Below, in pieces: positions 17,822-25,588 of a stretch of 64,000 nt of DNA (position 1 is the first letter of the stretch; each line of letters opens with the position of its first letter). The notes beneath the pieces were generated by a model that was not told the DNA's origin, searched no databases, and saw only the letters and a list, made by a program, of their open reading frames with translations. The position numbers and the translations under genes are program-made. This DNA comes from Marinomonas vulgaris (lineage in GTDB: Bacteria > Pseudomonadota > Gammaproteobacteria > Pseudomonadales > Marinomonadaceae), in NCBI RefSeq assembly GCF_018145875.1, contig NZ_JAGSSV010000007.1, forward strand, positions 62,001 to 126,000. Direction: 5' to 3'.

Positions 17822-20380
17822 ATGCCAGCCAAAGAATTGCTTTCGGATTTGTTCGTAGAAACACTCGAGCAAGCCATGGACGCGGTCGTTGTGATCGATT
17901 CGAACAATCAAGTGGTCTTTTATAACGGTGCTGCTGAGCAACTATGGGGCTATAAAAAAGCCCAAGTGGTTGGACAGAATGTCAAACTTCTTGTTCCTGA
18001 CAATATCAAACCTCACCACGATGGTTTTGTGAATGCGAACCGTGAGTCGGGTGTGGACAAAATAGTCGGCACCAATCGTGAAGTCGAAATTGCCTGCCAA
18101 GACGGATCCACGAAATGGGGCTCCATGTCGATTTCGAAAGTCAGCGTGGATGGGGCGAATTTGTACACCGCGTTTGTAAAAGACGTCACGGGTGCGGTTA
18201 TTGAGCGCAGACGCATCGAAATGCTGTCTCTAGTCACCGATAAAACCAATAACGCCATTTTCATCACGGATGCCAACTGGAAAGTGGTGTACATCAACCA
18301 AGGTTTTACCTCGATTCTAGGGTATCAAGATGAGGATATTATCGGCCGCACGCCGATCTCTGTGATTGCGCCAGGTTACAATCATTTAGACTTGGTGAAT
18401 GTGCGTAAAACGCTGTTTAGTGGGGTAGCCATTAACGAAGATGAATTGCTGCAAAGTAAATGTGGACAAAAGGTCTGGTGTTCCGTCATGAGTAATCCTG
18501 TGTTTGATGACACAGGAAAGTTCACCCATGTGGTGACCATATTGTCGGACATCACCAAGACCAAGCTGCATGAAGTGATGCATTCTTGCATGTTAGGTGC
18601 CATTGCTCGTGACCAGCCCCTGTCGATTATTATGGAATACGCTTGCCATGAGATCAGCCGTATTACCAATAATGGGATTATTCCAGCCATTTTGCAGATA
18701 GATGAACACAATAATTTGCAACTATTGTCCGCACCACAATTGCCTAGTCGTTATCGAAAAATATTGCATGATATTAGGATAGGTAATGGTGTTGCGTCGT
18801 CTGGTACTGCGGCGTATTTAGGCGAATCTGTGCTGGTTACCGACATTGATGATGATCCTTTGTGGGATGGCTACCGAGAGCGAATTCTGCCTTTCGGTTT
18901 TAAAGGTTGTTGGTCGACGCCAATTAAAGACAGTCAAGGCGGGTCGATCGGTGTGATTGCGTTTTATCGTAAGGACAATCAGGCGCCCTCTGAATTAGAA
19001 CACCAACTGATTAATGTACTGGGCCCCTTGTGCGCTTTGGCTATCGAGCGTGAAAAACAGCGCAAGGATATACGTCACCTTGCTTATTACGACAGCTTAA
19101 CCAAGCTGCCCAATCGCAGCATGCTGCACGCCAAGGCAGAGCAATCCCTTAGAGAAGTGCAGCAACTAAAAGGCAGTTTGGCTGTATTGTATGTGGATGT
19201 AGACCGCTTTAAGCAGGTGAACGATACGTTTGGCCAGCCAGAGGGAGACAAGTTGCTGATTGAAATCGCCGACCGGTTAAAGCGTAAGTGCGTGAACGCC
19301 GACATTTGTGGGCGCTTGTCTGGTGATGAATTTTTGTTGGTGGTGATGGGCAAACACACCAGCGATCTGAATTACTTTATCGAAGAGCTGCGTTTGTCTA
19401 TCGCTTGTCCTACAACGATCGACGGCACCTTGTATTCGCCGTCGGCCAGTATAGGGGTCAGTATTTTTCCAGAAGACGGCCAAGACATTGGTACCTTGAT
19501 TCACCGGGCAGATATGGCCATGTATCAAGCAAAAGTCGCGGGCAAAGGGCGCTTTTCGTTTTTCAGTCACGAACTTAACCAGCTGGCGTTGGAGCGACAA
19601 GAGCTAGAGGTAGAGTTGCAAAGATCCATCCTCGATAATCAGTTAGAACTGCATTATCAGCCACAGGTTCATATGAAAACTGGCAGGTTGTACGGAGTGG
19701 AAGCCTTGGCTCGTTGGAATCACCCGAAATTTGGCGCCGTGTCACCAGCACGCTTTATTCCTTTAGCGGAGGAGTGTGGCCTAATCGGTGATTTGAGCAA
19801 GTGGGCGCTTAAAGCCGCTTGCCAGCAAATGGCGATCTGGCGCAACAAAGGTGTGGCGATTCCGGCGGTGTCGGTAAACCTGTCGCCGTTGAATTTTCAT
19901 AATAAAGATTTGTGCAGTCAAATCATGGCCGAGTTGGAAAATAATCAGCTTCAGCCATCGGACATTACCTTGGAGCTGACCGAGAGCGTGCTGCTAGATT
20001 CAAATCCGAGCACCATGGAAGTGTTGCATGAGATTCACAGCAAGGGCATTCGCTTTTCCATAGACGATTTTGGCACCGGCTATTCAAGTTTGAGTTATCT
20101 GCGTAAAATCCCGATCAAAGAACTTAAACTGGACAGTAGTTTTGTGTTTGAGTTAGAGCAAGACGACACCAGCCAAACCCTCAGTAAAGCCGTACTGCAA
20201 ATTGGCGAAAGCTTAAAGCTAGATGTGGTCGCCGAGGGGATAGAACGACAGGAGCAATACGACATTCTTAAACTCCAAGGTTATCATGTGGCCCAGGGCT
20301 ATCTGTTTTCGAAACCATTAAACGCGGTGGAAATCGCTGAATGGGTGACTAACGCCAATACCATCATAGTGCCGTCTTGA
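17822..20380 (+). CDS. DosP-like PAS-PAS-GAF-GGDEF-EAL c-di-GMP enzyme, likely heme sensor
   Basis: An 852-residue cytosolic protein with the architecture and clear resemblance of E. coli DosP: PAS about 13-125, PAS about 135-255, GAF about 265-410, GGDEF about 425-580, EAL about 595-845. In the first PAS, NIKPHH aligns with the heme-ligand region of DosP so that His66 takes the place of the proximal His77, and Arg86 takes the place of the O2-contacting Arg97. The distal Met95 position is Thr84. The GGDEF box is S500-GDEF and may be active or a GTP sensor. The EAL box (E627-A-L) and DDFGTGYSS are intact, so phosphodiesterase activity is likely. Confidence 0.9.
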   Translation: MPAKELLSDLFVETLEQAMDAVVVIDSNNQVVFYNGAAEQLWGYKKAQVVGQNVKLLVPDNIKPHHDGFVNANRESGVDKIVGTNREVEIACQDGSTKWGSMSISKVSVDGANLYTAFVKDVTGAVIERRRIEMLSLVTDKTNNAIFITDANWKVVYINQGFTSILGYQDEDIIGRTPISVIAPGYNHLDLVNVRKTLFSGVAINEDELLQSKCGQKVWCSVMSNPVFDDTGKFTHVVTILSDITKTKLHEVMHSCMLGAIARDQPLSIIMEYACHEISRITNNGIIPAILQIDEHNNLQLLSAPQLPSRYRKILHDIRIGNGVASSGTAAYLGESVLVTDIDDDPLWDGYRERILPFGFKGCWSTPIKDSQGGSIGVIAFYRKDNQAPSELEHQLINVLGPLCALAIEREKQRKDIRHLAYYDSLTKLPNRSMLHAKAEQSLREVQQLKGSLAVLYVDVDRFKQVNDTFGQPEGDKLLIEIADRLKRKCVNADICGRLSGDEFLLVVMGKHTSDLNYFIEELRLSIACPTTIDGTLYSPSASIGVSIFPEDGQDIGTLIHRADMAMYQAKVAGKGRFSFFSHELNQLALERQELEVELQRSILDNQLELHYQPQVHMKTGRLYGVEALARWNHPKFGAVSPARFIPLAEECGLIGDLSKWALKAACQQMAIWRNKGVAIPAVSVNLSPLNFHNKDLCSQIMAELENNQLQPSDITLELTESVLLDSNPSTMEVLHEIHSKGIRFSIDDFGTGYSSLSYLRKIPIKELKLDSSFVFELEQDDTSQTLSKAVLQIGESLKLDVVAEGIERQEQYDILKLQGYHVAQGYLFSKPLNAVEIAEWVTNANTIIVPS

Positions 20381-21606
20381 GCGAGCTAAACAGCGGCACT
20401 CACCTTAGCCGCCGAAAGCGTTTGCCAGAAAAAGAGCTGGTGGCTTTATTTGCATTAATGATGTCTTTGACGGCGTTAAGCATGGACGCCATGTTGCCGG
20501 CTTTTGCTCAAATAGCTGAATCCCTAGCGATCGTGGATTATCAGCAAACCCAATGGTTTGTCTCGGCGATGATTTTAGGCATGGTGTTTGGTGAGCTGTT
20601 GTTCGGGCCTTTATCCGATGCCATTGGTCGTAAAAAAAGCATCTTGTTGGGCATTGGCGTGTACGTGATTGGCTCGATTGTGGCGGTTTTGGCGTCGTCG
20701 ATTGAAGTGTTTTTACTGGGGCGCTTGATTCAGGGGTTTGGTGTGGCAGGGCCGAAAATTGTGTCTCGCGCCTTGATTCGAGATTTGTACAAGGGCGCGG
20801 CAATGGCGCGCATCATGTCGTTTGTGATGATGGTGTTTTTGTTGGTGCCCATGTTGGCGCCATCGGTTGGGCAGTTGGTTATGCAGGTTGCGGATTGGCG
20901 CTGGATCTTTGCCTTGCTGATTGTTCAAGCGACGATTGCTGCGACCTGGCTATTGATTCGTCAACCAGAAACCCTGTCAGTAGCTGATCGTATTCCATTG
21001 AATCGAAAACGCCTTCTGATTGACGTGAAAATGATTGTCAGCCGTCGTGAGGTGATGGCGTTCACCGTCTTGTTGGGGGCCATTTTTGGCGCGTTAATGA
21101 TGTACATCAGTACGGCGCAGTCCTTGTTTCAAGATGTGTATCAAACCGGTGATAAGTTCCCCTTGTACTTTGCCGTGATGGCCATTGGCTCGTCGGCGAT
21201 TAACTTCTTTAACGCCAAAATTGTTCAGCGAGTGGGCATGTTACGCTGCGTGATGAGTGCATTAAGTGTCTTATTAACCGCTTCTTCTGTGTTACTGATT
21301 TCCACCTTGATGTTCGACGGTGTGCCGCCTCTATCGTGGTTTATGACCTTGGGTATCATTATGTTCGCCTGTTTTGGAATGATTTTCGGTAACGTCAACG
21401 CCATGGCCATGGAGCCTTTGGGCGCGGTAGCTGGGCTGGCGTCGTCGTTGATTTCGTCCTTATCGAGTTTATTGGCTATTATCTTCGCTACCCTGATCGG
21501 GCAATTCTACTTCGGTACCGTCACACCGTTAGCGAGCGGTTTTGTGATTTTCTCCCTGCTGGCTTTGATTATGTTGCTGTACGGTAATCGAGTGCAAATA
21601 AGGTAG
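20377..21606 (+). CDS. MFS drug efflux transporter, Bcr/CflA type
   Basis: A 409-residue, twelve-segment major facilitator. The family motif A between segments 2 and 3 reads GPLSDAIGRKKSI, and a Bcr/CflA-like stretch LGRLIQGFGVAG follows. A TTG at 20377 overlaps the stop of the DosP-like gene (TTGA); no better ribosome site is visible, and a start a few codons later cannot be excluded. It presumably exports drugs or small metabolites by proton antiport. Close spacing on both sides suggests readthrough from the upstream gene. Confidence 0.85.
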   Translation: MSELNSGTHLSRRKRLPEKELVALFALMMSLTALSMDAMLPAFAQIAESLAIVDYQQTQWFVSAMILGMVFGELLFGPLSDAIGRKKSILLGIGVYVIGSIVAVLASSIEVFLLGRLIQGFGVAGPKIVSRALIRDLYKGAAMARIMSFVMMVFLLVPMLAPSVGQLVMQVADWRWIFALLIVQATIAATWLLIRQPETLSVADRIPLNRKRLLIDVKMIVSRREVMAFTVLLGAIFGALMMYISTAQSLFQDVYQTGDKFPLYFAVMAIGSSAINFFNAKIVQRVGMLRCVMSALSVLLTASSVLLISTLMFDGVPPLSWFMTLGIIMFACFGMIFGNVNAMAMEPLGAVAGLASSLISSLSSLLAIIFATLIGQFYFGTVTPLASGFVIFSLLALIMLLYGNRVQIR

Positions 21607-21626
21607 AATACGCCCTCACATTTAGT

Positions 21627-22964
21627 ATGAGTGCGCGTATGTCTTCTTCTGTTGCTGCTTCCACATCGTTAGGAAAGCAGCTCTTCTCTATGACTTGGCC
21701 GATGTTGTTCGGCATCTTATCCTTGATGAGTTTTCAACTGGTCGACAGTGCCTTTATCGGCCAATTGGGTGTATTGCCTTTGGCGGCACAAGGGTTCACC
21801 TTACCGATTCAAATGGTGGTAATTGGTCTTCAAGTCGGTTTGGGCATTGCCACCACAGCGATTATTTCTCGAGCATTGGGCGCTGGAAACCATGGCTATG
21901 CCAAGCAGCTCGGTGGCTTGGTGCTGGCGATCGGTAGCATTGGTATTGCCGTGTTTGGTGTGCTGGTGTGGTTGTTACGTCATCCTATTTTGGCTCTTCT
22001 TAGCGCACCAGAATCGATTTTCCCTGTGGTCGATGGGTATTGGCCACATTGGCTGCTCAGTGCTTGGGTTGGGGCATTATTGTATTTTTATTACAGCATT
22101 TGTCGCTCAAATGGCAATACGCTGTTGCCGGGCATTATGATGGTGGTAACCAGTGTCTTGAATGTGCTGTTAGACCCGATTTTTATTTTCACATTAGACC
22201 TTGGATTAGAAGGCGCCGCCATGGCGACCACGCTGTCGTTTGTATTGGGGCTGATAATCATGGTGCCACTGGTGGCACGTAAGCATTGGGTAACCGTGGA
22301 TTGGCAAGATTTGAACGTCACAAAAAGTGTTATGGCCATCGGGCACATTATGGGGCCTGCGATGGTCAGCCAGTTATTACCGCCAGTGTCGTCTGTGCTG
22401 GCGACCAAACTCATTGCCGGCTTTGGCACCGCGGCGGTAGCCTCATGGGCGCTCGGGTCGCGCTTCGAGTTCTTTGCGATTGTGTCCGCGTTGGCGCTGA
22501 CCATGTCCATCCCTCCTATGGTCGGCCGATTATTGGGCGCGAAAAAAGTGGATGACATCCGCCACCTTGTTTTTATTGCGGTGCGTTTCATTATCGGCTT
22601 TCAATTACTTGTTGCGCTTGCGACCTTTTTCGCCTCCGAACCCTTGTCACAACTACTGACCAGCGAGATGGAAGTGTCGACTATTTTGAATTGGCATCTG
22701 ATGCTAGTGCCGATCAGTCTGGGCTCTTTAGGAGTGTGTATGCTGATGGTGTCGGTGTCCAACGCCTTGGGCAAATCCTATACGGCGCTTACTATCTCGG
22801 CATTGCGGCTGTTTGCTTTCTTTTTGCCTTGTTTGTGGATCGGTTCTGAAATCGCGGGTTTAAAAGGCCTCTTCATCGGTATTTTAATTGGTAATTTATT
22901 GGCTGGTTGGTGTGCGTGGCGTATGTACTTACGAACGCTCGCCATCGTTGAGCGTGATGTATAA
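21627..22964 (+). CDS. MATE-family efflux transporter (DinF-like)
   Basis: A 445-residue inner membrane protein with about twelve hydrophobic segments. The MATE pattern is visible: PMLFGILSLMSFQLVDSAFIGQLG at the N-terminus and QVGLGIATTAIISRALGAG. It is in the DinF-like branch, which exports cationic drugs or metabolites using H+ or Na+. ATG 21627 or 21639 could be the start. It follows the MFS pump by 20 bases, so the two efflux genes probably form one transcript. Confidence 0.88.
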   Translation: MSARMSSSVAASTSLGKQLFSMTWPMLFGILSLMSFQLVDSAFIGQLGVLPLAAQGFTLPIQMVVIGLQVGLGIATTAIISRALGAGNHGYAKQLGGLVLAIGSIGIAVFGVLVWLLRHPILALLSAPESIFPVVDGYWPHWLLSAWVGALLYFYYSICRSNGNTLLPGIMMVVTSVLNVLLDPIFIFTLDLGLEGAAMATTLSFVLGLIIMVPLVARKHWVTVDWQDLNVTKSVMAIGHIMGPAMVSQLLPPVSSVLATKLIAGFGTAAVASWALGSRFEFFAIVSALALTMSIPPMVGRLLGAKKVDDIRHLVFIAVRFIIGFQLLVALATFFASEPLSQLLTSEMEVSTILNWHLMLVPISLGSLGVCMLMVSVSNALGKSYTALTISALRLFAFFLPCLWIGSEIAGLKGLFIGILIGNLLAGWCAWRMYLRTLAIVERDV

Positions 22965-23014
22965 ATGATATAACATAACACTCTAATGTAGGTAAATTGC
23001 AATTGAAAGCCTAG

Positions 23015-23042
23015 TTGATAATGAATGTCATTTGTATATAAT
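23015..23042 (+). promoter_or_regulatory. Sigma-70 promoter with overlapping Fur box for exbB-exbD-exbD-tonB
   Basis: TTGATA (23015-23020) and a perfect TATAAT (23037-23042) are separated by 16 bases. A 19-base sequence between and overlapping them (23017-23035) begins GATAATGA and matches the classical Fur box at 13 of 19 positions. Binding of Fur-Fe2+ there would block RNA polymerase, so the TonB system downstream should be induced by iron limitation. A GGAG ribosome site precedes the GTG start. Confidence 0.72.
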
Positions 23043-23080
23043 GCTCGCTATGCCTGAATTATAATTATTGGAGAATTATT

Positions 23081-23800
23081 GTGGACGCCTTGGTGAAACA
23101 GAAGATAATCGCTTTTTTAGAGGTCGGTGGGCCAGTTGTATGGATACTGATGGTGTTTTCTGTGGTGGCGTTGACCATAGTGTTGCTGAAACTGTGGCAG
23201 TTCGCGGCGTTGCGTGCAGAGAGTACCAAGCGTGCAGAGTTAGCCTTGGCGCAATGGCGAGCAGGCGCGGCAGATAAATCTCTTGCGTTGCTTAATGAGA
23301 AACGTCCTATTGATGCCTTGGTGAGTTACACCATGCGCGCCATGCTGACGGCCGAGGCCAATGTTGAGGTGATTCGTGAAGAAGCCGAGCGTCGTGCGAT
23401 GAACCGATTGAGCCAGCTGCGTGCTTACCTTCGTCCATTGGAAATCATCGCCACTTTGAGCCCTTTGTTAGGCTTGTTGGGGACAGTATTAGGCATGATC
23501 ACCGCGTTCCAACAAATGGAAGGCGCGGGCAATCAGGTCGATCCTTCTGTGTTGTCAGGCGGTATCTGGCAAGCCTTGTTAACCACGGCCGTTGGGTTGG
23601 CAGTAGCCATTCCTGTGGTGACCTTGCACAGCTGGTTGGAGCGTAAAGTAGAGCGTATTGCTCACAATATGAACGATATGGTGACTCAAGTTTTCACTGT
23701 GAAAGCCGTCAATCTGGTCTCATCACAGGCGCATCACACTGTTTCAAAACGTGATGCAGAAACCGGCAGTGACAAGGATAAAGCCTTGCATGCCGCTTAA
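23081..23800 (+). CDS. exbB: ExbB-type proton channel subunit (MotA/TolQ/ExbB)
   Basis: A 239-residue inner membrane protein that, with ExbD, forms the proton channel energising TonB. The three segments are visible: about 18-38, LSPLLGLLGTVLGMITAF (about 125-145) and LLTTAVGLAVAIPVVTLHSW (about 165-187). The short periplasmic and long cytoplasmic loops are as in ExbB. It starts with GTG after GGAGAATTATT. It is first in a four-gene operon with two exbD genes and tonB, and its last 11 bases overlap exbD1. The length matches E. coli ExbB. Confidence 0.92.
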   Translation: MDALVKQKIIAFLEVGGPVVWILMVFSVVALTIVLLKLWQFAALRAESTKRAELALAQWRAGAADKSLALLNEKRPIDALVSYTMRAMLTAEANVEVIREEAERRAMNRLSQLRAYLRPLEIIATLSPLLGLLGTVLGMITAFQQMEGAGNQVDPSVLSGGIWQALLTTAVGLAVAIPVVTLHSWLERKVERIAHNMNDMVTQVFTVKAVNLVSSQAHHTVSKRDAETGSDKDKALHAA

Positions 23801-24212
23801 TATTTCCCAACCTAAACGCAAAAACGCAATTAGTTTAACGCCACTGATCGATGTGGTGTTTATTCTATTGTTGTTCTTTATGTTGACCTCCAGCTTTGTG
23901 CCTTGGCGCATTGTGGATACGCCTTTATCGGTGGCAACAGACGCCCCTGCTGCCCCAGAAGAGCGCGTCAATGTGATTCTCACGTTGAAGCAAAACAATG
24001 GCCAAGTGTGGGTAAACGACGAGGTGCTGAGCCTGTCAGATTCGTCTGTGTTTCAAACTTTGGTCAGCGACAATGGTGATGCGGTGTTTATTATCCAAGC
24101 AGAGGATGGGGTGACTTTACAGTCGTTAATGAGCCTAGCTGATCGCTTGAAACTTAACGGCGCTGAAACAGTTTCCATCGCCAATGCCTTTGCTATGCCG
24201 GAGGCGAAATGA
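23790..24212 (+). CDS. exbD: ExbD-type protein 1, with the conserved membrane aspartate
   Basis: A 140-residue single-pass protein. The start ATG 23790 lies inside the exbB 3' end; upstream codons in this frame (from 23751) are probably not translated. The membrane segment contains SLTPLIDVVFILLLFFM, with Asp21 at the position of E. coli ExbD Asp25, the proton-carrying residue. The periplasmic domain follows. Its stop overlaps the ATG of the second exbD (ATGA). This is the catalytically competent member of the tandem pair. Confidence 0.9.
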   Translation: MPLNISQPKRKNAISLTPLIDVVFILLLFFMLTSSFVPWRIVDTPLSVATDAPAAPEERVNVILTLKQNNGQVWVNDEVLSLSDSSVFQTLVSDNGDAVFIIQAEDGVTLQSLMSLADRLKLNGAETVSIANAFAMPEAK

Positions 24213-24640
24213 AAATAGCCGCAAAATACGCCGCCAGAAAAGCCAACGACGATGACAACATGGTGCCACTGATCAATGTGGTGTTCTTAATGTTGGTGTT
24301 TTTTATGGTCGCTGGACAAATTCGCAAAGCTGACCCAATCCCCGTCATTCCCCCTCAATCTATCAATGATACGCGTGCGGCCACCGACCCAAATATTGAG
24401 ATAGTGGTGGGCGCCGACAATATTCTGTATGTGGATGATGTGCTGTTTACCGTTGAAGATGTGCAAGCTTACTTGGAGCAAGCGTTTTCCAGCGCGGTCA
24501 ACCCCGACGCTTTTTGGGTGCAAATCAAAGCCGATGGCGATATTCCTTTAGATTCGCTACGGCCCATTTTCAATCAAGTGCGTTTAGCGGGACTGACCAA
24601 GGTCAGTTTGGCTACTCAACTAGAGAGAGAAGCAAAATGA
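24209..24640 (+). CDS. ExbD-type protein 2, with Asn replacing the essential Asp
   Basis: A 143-residue ExbD paralogue with one membrane segment and a periplasmic domain. The membrane motif reads MVPLINVVFLMLVFFM, with Asn23 (codon AAT, 24275-24277) where ExbD1 has Asp (GAT, 23850-23852). The rest of the fold is intact, and the ORF has overlapping start/stop junctions with both neighbours, so it looks expressed and not decayed. It cannot by itself relay protons in the known way. A role as partner in an ExbD1-ExbD2 heterodimer is inferred. Confidence 0.88.
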   Translation: MKIAAKYAARKANDDDNMVPLINVVFLMLVFFMVAGQIRKADPIPVIPPQSINDTRAATDPNIEIVVGADNILYVDDVLFTVEDVQAYLEQAFSSAVNPDAFWVQIKADGDIPLDSLRPIFNQVRLAGLTKVSLATQLEREAK

Positions 24641-25557
24641 TCGCCACACGACATTGGGTACTGGCTGGTGGCTTGGCAATTTCTGTGCATGCGCTGGCGT
24701 TTTATGCGGTGTTTAACTCACCACCACAAGGCAGCCAAGCGCCCGGTTCTCAAGGTATAGAGTTTGATTTAGGCATGGTGGGCGATTTGGGCGTTGCGGC
24801 ACAAACCACCATGGCTCAAGAAGACGTGCAAGAAGTCGAAGAGATAATAGAAGAGCCTATCGAAGAAGTGGTTGAAGACATCGTCGAGCCTGAACCTGTT
24901 ATCGAACCAGAACCCGTTGTCGAGCCTGAACCTGTTGTTGAACCTGAGCCGATTATTGAGCCAGAACCTATTGTTGAACCTAAACCAGAGCCAGTGGTTA
25001 AACCAGAACCTGTTGAGGTAAAACAGGCCTCGCCCATTGAAGTGGAAAAGCCTAAGCCTAAGCCAATACCGAAAAAAGAGCCGAAGCCAAAACCGAAACA
25101 AGAACCAAAGGTAGAGCCTAAACCACTCCCTAAAAAAGTGCCTAAAAAAGAGCCAGCACCTGTCAAGCCCATGCCTAAAAAGATTGCACCGCCTTCCGCG
25201 GCAAATCAAAAGGCCACCACGGGCAGCGCCAACTCAGCCAGTACAGGTGGAAACCCGGGTGCTAAGGCCGACTATTTTACACAGCTTACCGCCGTATTAG
25301 GCAGTAATAAGCGTTACCCGAGGGCGTCTCGTCGTCGTAGTGAGGAAGGGGTCGTGTCTTTGTCGTTTGTGGCTCATGCAGACGGTTCCGTGTCTGATGT
25401 GAGAATTACTGAGAGTTCTGGGCATCGACGTCTTGATGATGCGGTGCTGGACATGATTAAGCGCTCAGTGCCGTTGCCACCTTTTACCAAAGGTATGGTG
25501 GAAAGTGAGTTGCGCATTAATTTACCTGTCTCCTTCAAACTGAGCGACTTACGTTAG
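24637..25557 (+). CDS. tonB: TonB-type energy transducer
   Basis: A 306-residue protein with an N-terminal membrane anchor (about 5-25, with a His in SVHALAF), an acidic stretch, a proline-rich Glu-Pro region (84-126) turning into Lys-Pro rich sequence (to about 190), then a Ser/Gly linker and the C-terminal TonB domain (RYPRASRRRSEEGVVSLSF to the end). It spans the periplasm to contact TonB-box receptors. Start ATG 24637 overlaps the exbD2 stop. No TonB-dependent receptor is adjacent, so the system probably serves receptors elsewhere. Confidence 0.93.
   Translation: MIATRHWVLAGGLAISVHALAFYAVFNSPPQGSQAPGSQGIEFDLGMVGDLGVAAQTTMAQEDVQEVEEIIEEPIEEVVEDIVEPEPVIEPEPVVEPEPVVEPEPIIEPEPIVEPKPEPVVKPEPVEVKQASPIEVEKPKPKPIPKKEPKPKPKQEPKVEPKPLPKKVPKKEPAPVKPMPKKIAPPSAANQKATTGSANSASTGGNPGAKADYFTQLTAVLGSNKRYPRASRRRSEEGVVSLSFVAHADGSVSDVRITESSGHRRLDDAVLDMIKRSVPLPPFTKGMVESELRINLPVSFKLSDLR
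24886..25014 (+). repeat. Glu-Pro repeat region within tonB
   Basis: About 43 codons encode imperfect repeats of EPEPV(V/I), ending in KPEP units. At DNA level the repeats vary at third positions, so selection is on the protein, a rigid periplasm-spanning rod. The same pattern creates long open antisense frames that are not genes. Confidence 0.85.
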
Positions 25558-25565
25558 TCGCTCAG
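25540..25565 (+). terminator. Terminator overlapping the tonB stop codon
   Basis: CTGAGCGACT and AGTCGCTCAG form a perfect 10-bp stem with a 6-base loop that contains part of the stop codon. TATTCTTAG follows, a weak T run. The final TonB codons are therefore part of the hairpin. Confidence 0.65.
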
Positions 25566-25588
25566 TATTCTTAGTTGAGTTGCTCTGC

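Noticed and set aside
20405-20928. Minus-strand frames opposite the MFS gene
   Set aside because: Shadow frames of a membrane protein gene, with Gln/His/Pro-rich products and no start signals.
24886-25014. Tandem repeat considered as a DNA-level minisatellite
   Set aside because: Third-position variation and perfect reading frame show that it is a protein-level TonB repeat.
24769-25209. Long antisense open frames (also 24816-25172) opposite tonB
   Set aside because: They mirror the Glu-Pro/Lys-Pro repeats of TonB, giving low-complexity Phe/Arg/Leu or Gly/Ser products; no ribosome site and no independent support.
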